Below, in pieces: positions 13,578 through 16,413 of a stretch of 16,413 nt of DNA. Both the position numbers and the translations under genes were made by a program. Positions within the stretch are counted from its first letter, which is position 1, and each line of letters begins with the position of its first letter. The notes under the pieces were generated by a model, which was not told where the DNA came from, ran no database searches, and saw only the letters and a list, made by a program, of their open reading frames with translations. Origin of the DNA: an uncultured Clostridia bacterium (GTDB lineage: Bacteria > Bacillota > Clostridia > Oscillospirales > Ruminococcaceae); assembly GCA_946533615.1 (NCBI GenBank), contig CAMNBY010000285.1, forward strand, positions 1 to 16,413. The letters are read 5' to 3'.

Positions 13578-14777
13578 ATGGGCGCAGATCTTAAAAACAT
13601 AGACAGGGAGCTGCTGTTCTGCGGGGGCTTCGGCCTTGAGCGCGAGACCCTGCGCGTAGACAGCGGCGGCAGGCTGGCTCAGACCCCTCACCCGTTCGGG
13701 GACGACGAGCTCCTCTCCCGCGACTTCTGCGAGAACCAGCTGGAGATCATCACTCCCGTGACGCAGACCCCGCAGGAGGCAGTCGGGGCTCTGGCGGAGC
13801 TGCACAGGAAGGCGGCGGCTGTCCTCAAGGAGAAAAACGAATACCTGTGGGCGTTTTCAAACCCGCCTGCCTTCGCCGATGAGAGCGAGATACCGATAGC
13901 GCGTTTTTCGGGCTCGCTGCACAACAAGCAGCTCTACAGGCAGTATCTTGCGAAGAAATACGGCAAGCGCAAGATGCTGTTCTCGGGCATACATCTGAAT
14001 TTCTCCTTCTCCGATGAGCTTGCGCAGGCGCTCTGCCGCGAGCTTGACACCGACCGCAACGGCCTTTATCTGAGGCTTGCCGCAAGGCTTGTGCAGCACA
14101 GCTGGCTTATCGTCCTGCTGACGGCTGCGAGCTCGGCGGGAGAGGAAAGCTTCATGGAGGACATGGCCGACTATGCTTCTCCGCGCTGCGGAAAGGACGG
14201 ATATTGGAACGACTTCACGCCCGTGCTGGAGTTCGGCTCACTGTTAGGCCATTGCAGCAGTATTCAGGACTATGTGAACGACGGGCAGCTGGTGTCGGCG
14301 TCGGAGCTTTACTACCCCGTAAGGCTGAAACCGCGGGGCGAGAACAGCCTCGAGGCTCTGCTCGAGGGCGGGGTAGATCACATCGAGCTGAGAATGTACG
14401 ACCTTGACCCGCTTGCGCCTTACGGCATCTTCCCCGAGGACGTCAGCTTTGCGCAGCTGTTGATGCTCTACCTGCTGAGCCTTGACACGCCGCTCCCCGA
14501 CAAGGTGGAGCAGATACGCTCGATAGGCAAGATGAAGCTGGCGGCTCGCTATGACCGCCCCGACGAGCTGAAGCGCGAGGCCGCAGCGGTGCTTGACGAG
14601 ATGGAGCAGCTCTTTTCGGCGCTTGGCACCGATGAAGAAAAGCTTGCGGTGATACGCCGTCAGAAGCAGAAGCTTGCCAATGGGCAGAGCTATGCCGAGC
14701 TTGTCCGCAGGACCTACGGCGCCGACTTCACCCGACTTGGCCTTGAACGCTCGAAGGTCTTCACAGAAACGGAATAA
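13578..14777 (+). CDS. gshA: Glutamate-cysteine ligase, GshA / GshAB N-domain family
   Basis: The 399-residue protein starts at ATG 13578, behind GAGAGGTGAGG that overlaps the previous stop. The in-frame ATG at 13545 lies inside the upstream gene and is rejected. Diagnostic motifs: FGLERETLR (18-26), GRLAQTPHPFG (31-41), DFCENQLEIITP (49-60), SLHNKQLYRQYL near 113-124, SGIHLNFSF (136-144), YYPVRLKPR (245-253) and DHIELRMYDLDPLAPYGI (267-284, cf. EVRxxDxNPFxPxGI). These define the E. coli-type/GshF gamma-glutamylcysteine ligase, making gamma-Glu-Cys from Glu, Cys and ATP. It is shorter than E. coli GshA (518 aa) and about the size of the ligase part of GshAB; there is no ATP-grasp glutathione synthetase domain and none follows. 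The product may therefore be gamma-Glu-Cys itself, or a precursor for its operon partners. A terminator-like hairpin follows. Confidence 0.88.
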   Translation: MGADLKNIDRELLFCGGFGLERETLRVDSGGRLAQTPHPFGDDELLSRDFCENQLEIITPVTQTPQEAVGALAELHRKAAAVLKEKNEYLWAFSNPPAFADESEIPIARFSGSLHNKQLYRQYLAKKYGKRKMLFSGIHLNFSFSDELAQALCRELDTDRNGLYLRLAARLVQHSWLIVLLTAASSAGEESFMEDMADYASPRCGKDGYWNDFTPVLEFGSLLGHCSSIQDYVNDGQLVSASELYYPVRLKPRGENSLEALLEGGVDHIELRMYDLDPLAPYGIFPEDVSFAQLLMLYLLSLDTPLPDKVEQIRSIGKMKLAARYDRPDELKREAAAVLDEMEQLFSALGTDEEKLAVIRRQKQKLANGQSYAELVRRTYGADFTRLGLERSKVFTETE

Positions 14778-14786
14778 GACAAAACA

Positions 14787-14813
14787 AGACCCCACAGCCT
14801 TGCTGCGGGGTCT
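14787..14813. terminator. Hairpin between convergent gshA and EAL genes
   Basis: AGACCCC (14787-14793) pairs with GGGGTCT (14807-14813). Inside, CAGC (14795-14798) pairs with GCTG (14802-14805) after one A-C mismatch, with a CTT loop. The T-rich tail (TTGTTTTG) is on the minus strand, so it best serves the EAL gene; for gshA only a weak tail follows. Confidence 0.8.
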
Positions 14814-14833
14814 GCTTATCATACTCAGTTTTC

Positions 14834-16413
14834 TCAGTTTTGTGTGTCCATATCGTAGTGGTGGATCGTCAGGCGCTTCTCGAACTCCTCCTTGGGCAGA
14901 GGCTTGTCGAAGAAGAAGCCCTGTGCCAGCTCGCAGTGGTTCTCGCGCAGCACCTTCACCTGATCCATAGTCTCAACGCCCTCGGCGATGCACTCCAGAC
15001 CAAGCTCCTTCGCCATTGCCACAACATACTTGAACATCACGCTGCGGGTGCTGTTGTCGTTGTCCTCCTCGACGGGCAGGAAGCTGCGGTCGATCTTGAG
15101 CACGTTCCAGGGGACTTCCTTGATAAGGTTCAGCGAGGAGTAGCCCATTCCGAAGTCGTCCACAGAGGTGCTGATGCCTTGCAGCTGCAAGCCGCTTACG
15201 ACACGCTTGAGGTCGCGGAACTCGACGTCCGTGGTGGTCTCGGTCAGCTCTACTTCAATATACTCGTGAGGAACGTTGTTGCGGTCAACGATCTCTATGA
15301 TGTGCTGCAGCAGGTCGATATCCATCATGTGCTTTCGCGACAGGTTCACGGAGACGCGGACGACTCTTCTGCCCTCGTCGAGCCAGCGGCGTATGTCGCG
15401 GCAGGTGTGATCGAGCATATAGAAATCCAGCTTGCAGATGTCAAGCCCCTTTTCAAGTATCGGGATAAAGTCGGCAGGGGAGATGAGCTTGTCGTCGTGG
15501 AACCAGCGGCACAGCGCCTCCGCACCGATAAGCTCGCCCGTGGTGATGTCGATCTTCGGCTGATAGAAGACCTTGAATTCTTCCTTGTTCAGCGCCTCGG
15601 GGAATACCCGCTGCATGCGGTTCGCCCTTTCCTTGTTCTGGTTCATCACAGCGCTGAAATATATAACGTCCGACTTGCCGCTCGTTCTGGCGATGGTCGA
15701 GCAGGTGATGATCTTGTCAAGAATGTCGCCGGCGTCGGTGAACTTGAAATCGTCGGGAATGATGAACACGCCGACGGTGGCGGAGACCATGATGCGGTTG
15801 CCTGTGTTCACGTCATAAACTATCGCGGCGCCGCCGAGATACGAGGTCAGCTGATCGAGCTTGTCCTGGCTGCAAAGCGCAACAAAGTTATCACCGCCCA
15901 TTCTTGCGACGATGCCGTCATCGCCCAGCATCTCCTCGATGTTGTGATAGAAGCCCTGCATTACGACGCTGCCTGCTCGTCGGCCTATCTGCTGGTTGAC
16001 GAGAGCAAAGTGCTTCAGGTTGATGTGCAGAGCGGCCTGACCCTTGAACGAACCGTTCTGGCCTGTGCGCTCGATGTGCCTGATATAGAAGCGCAGGTTG
16101 TGATAGCCGTCGTCGTCCAGAAACGCGAAACGCTCGGCTGCGGCCTGTATCCTCGAGCGGCTGACATAGACCGTCGTGGTCTCGAGCAGGGTCCTGATGT
16201 GGTCGATCTCCTCGGGTGTCCAGGGCTCGGCGTCGTCCTCGATGTAGATGCTGCACTTGATTATCGCCATCATGTCGGTGACGATGCGCTTGGTGAGCAC
16301 CTCGTGTGCGGGCTTGCCGCTGTCGTAGGAGATGAGTATTTCGCCCCTGTTCATCGCCTCGAACTTTGTGTTGCCGTAGGTGATGGTGATGATCTTTGCA
16401 ATGCGAAGATGCT
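14834..16413 (-). CDS. Cyclic-di-GMP phosphodiesterase, degenerate GGDEF plus EAL, 5' end outside window
   Basis: The frame stays open to the window edge, with coding-like residues (HLRIAKIITITYGN...) before the first in-window Met at 16354, so the start is probably upstream. Numbering from that Met (506 residues): an N-terminal region (1-90) of unknown type, then a GGDEF domain whose signature reads G153-G-D-N-F157 instead of GG(D/E)EF, which should abolish diguanylate cyclase activity. The EAL domain follows (about 255-495): YQPKID (264-269), E279-A-L-C-R-W, N337 in VNLS, E369 in EVELTE, D399-D-F-G-M-G-Y-S-S, K420 in LKIDRSF and E458 in IAEGVET, all catalytic positions intact. It should hydrolyse c-di-GMP to pGpG, with the GGDEF part perhaps binding GTP as an allosteric input. 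No TM segment is visible. It is not obviously linked in function to the convergent gamma-glutamyl operon. Confidence 0.92.
   Translation of the reverse strand, partial: HLRIAKIITITYGNTKFEAMNRGEILISYDSGKPAHEVLTKRIVTDMMAIIKCSIYIEDDAEPWTPEEIDHIRTLLETTTVYVSRSRIQAAAERFAFLDDDGYHNLRFYIRHIERTGQNGSFKGQAALHINLKHFALVNQQIGRRAGSVVMQGFYHNIEEMLGDDGIVARMGGDNFVALCSQDKLDQLTSYLGGAAIVYDVNTGNRIMVSATVGVFIIPDDFKFTDAGDILDKIITCSTIARTSGKSDVIYFSAVMNQNKERANRMQRVFPEALNKEEFKVFYQPKIDITTGELIGAEALCRWFHDDKLISPADFIPILEKGLDICKLDFYMLDHTCRDIRRWLDEGRRVVRVSVNLSRKHMMDIDLLQHIIEIVDRNNVPHEYIEVELTETTTDVEFRDLKRVVSGLQLQGISTSVDDFGMGYSSLNLIKEVPWNVLKIDRSFLPVEEDNDNSTRSVMFKYVVAMAKELGLECIAEGVETMDQVKVLRENHCELAQGFFFDKPLPKEEFEKRLTIHHYDMDTQN

Noticed and set aside
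11403..14777. Ergothioneine or glutathione biosynthesis cluster
   Set aside because: EgtB, EgtD and an ATP-grasp glutathione synthetase are all missing from the window, so neither known pathway can be assigned.
16354..16354. Met at 16354 as the real start of the EAL protein
   Set aside because: The frame is open with ordinary protein-like residues to the window edge and only a weak, too-close GAGG precedes this Met, so an upstream start is preferred, though not proven.

Overview
The window looks like a chromosomal segment of a fibre-degrading gut or rumen Firmicute, most likely Ruminococcus or a close relative in the Oscillospiraceae. This rests on a secreted GH5 cellulase carrying tandem Ig-like and fibronectin-like modules, Firmicute-type AGGAGG ribosome binding sites with several GTG starts, an M23 peptidase with the Cys/Gly-rich insert common in Clostridia, and sigma-A-type promoters. 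The placement comes from protein style only; no rRNA or marker gene is present. Coding DNA is dense and rich in GC at third codon positions, so many long antisense open frames are shadows.

Layout. (1) 1-4223, plus strand: the 3' part of a cell-wall M23 peptidase with a coiled coil, a perfect 19-bp hairpin, then a promoter and a two-gene unit made of a lipoprotein serine hydrolase (class A beta-lactamase-like) and a GH26-like glycosidase without a signal peptide. A bidirectional terminator ends the unit. (2) 4295-6592, minus strand: a secreted GH5 (probably subfamily 4) endoglucanase with two Ig-like/Fn3-like repeat pairs. (3) 6593-6856: a divergent promoter region. (4) 6857-7741, plus strand: a lipoprotein metallo-beta-lactamase-fold hydrolase of the ComEC type. 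(5) 7833-11009, minus strand: a LolD/MacB-type ABC ATPase and its 10-TM FtsX-type permease, driven by a consensus promoter that contains a palindrome. (6) 11312-14777, plus strand: the most unusual part. A class II glutamine-amidotransferase (EgtC/YafJ-like), a GCS2-family glutamate-cysteine ligase and a GshA-family glutamate-cysteine ligase form a tight operon. Before it lie a paired operator-like dyad and a short open frame with four Cys codons in ten. (7) 14834-16413, minus strand: a cyclic-di-GMP phosphodiesterase (EAL) with a degenerate GGDEF domain, cut by the window edge.

How it may work together. Regions 1-2 serve wall turnover and plant polysaccharide breakdown. Region 6 has the parts to make gamma-glutamylcysteine or another gamma-glutamyl amide and to hydrolyse a gamma-glutamyl bond, as EgtA and EgtC do in ergothioneine synthesis, but no EgtB, EgtD or glutathione synthetase is visible here. 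Two different ligase families in one operon, plus a possible Cys-sensing leader peptide, make it the best candidate for an undescribed pathway. No tRNA, rRNA, CRISPR array or insertion sequence was recognised.
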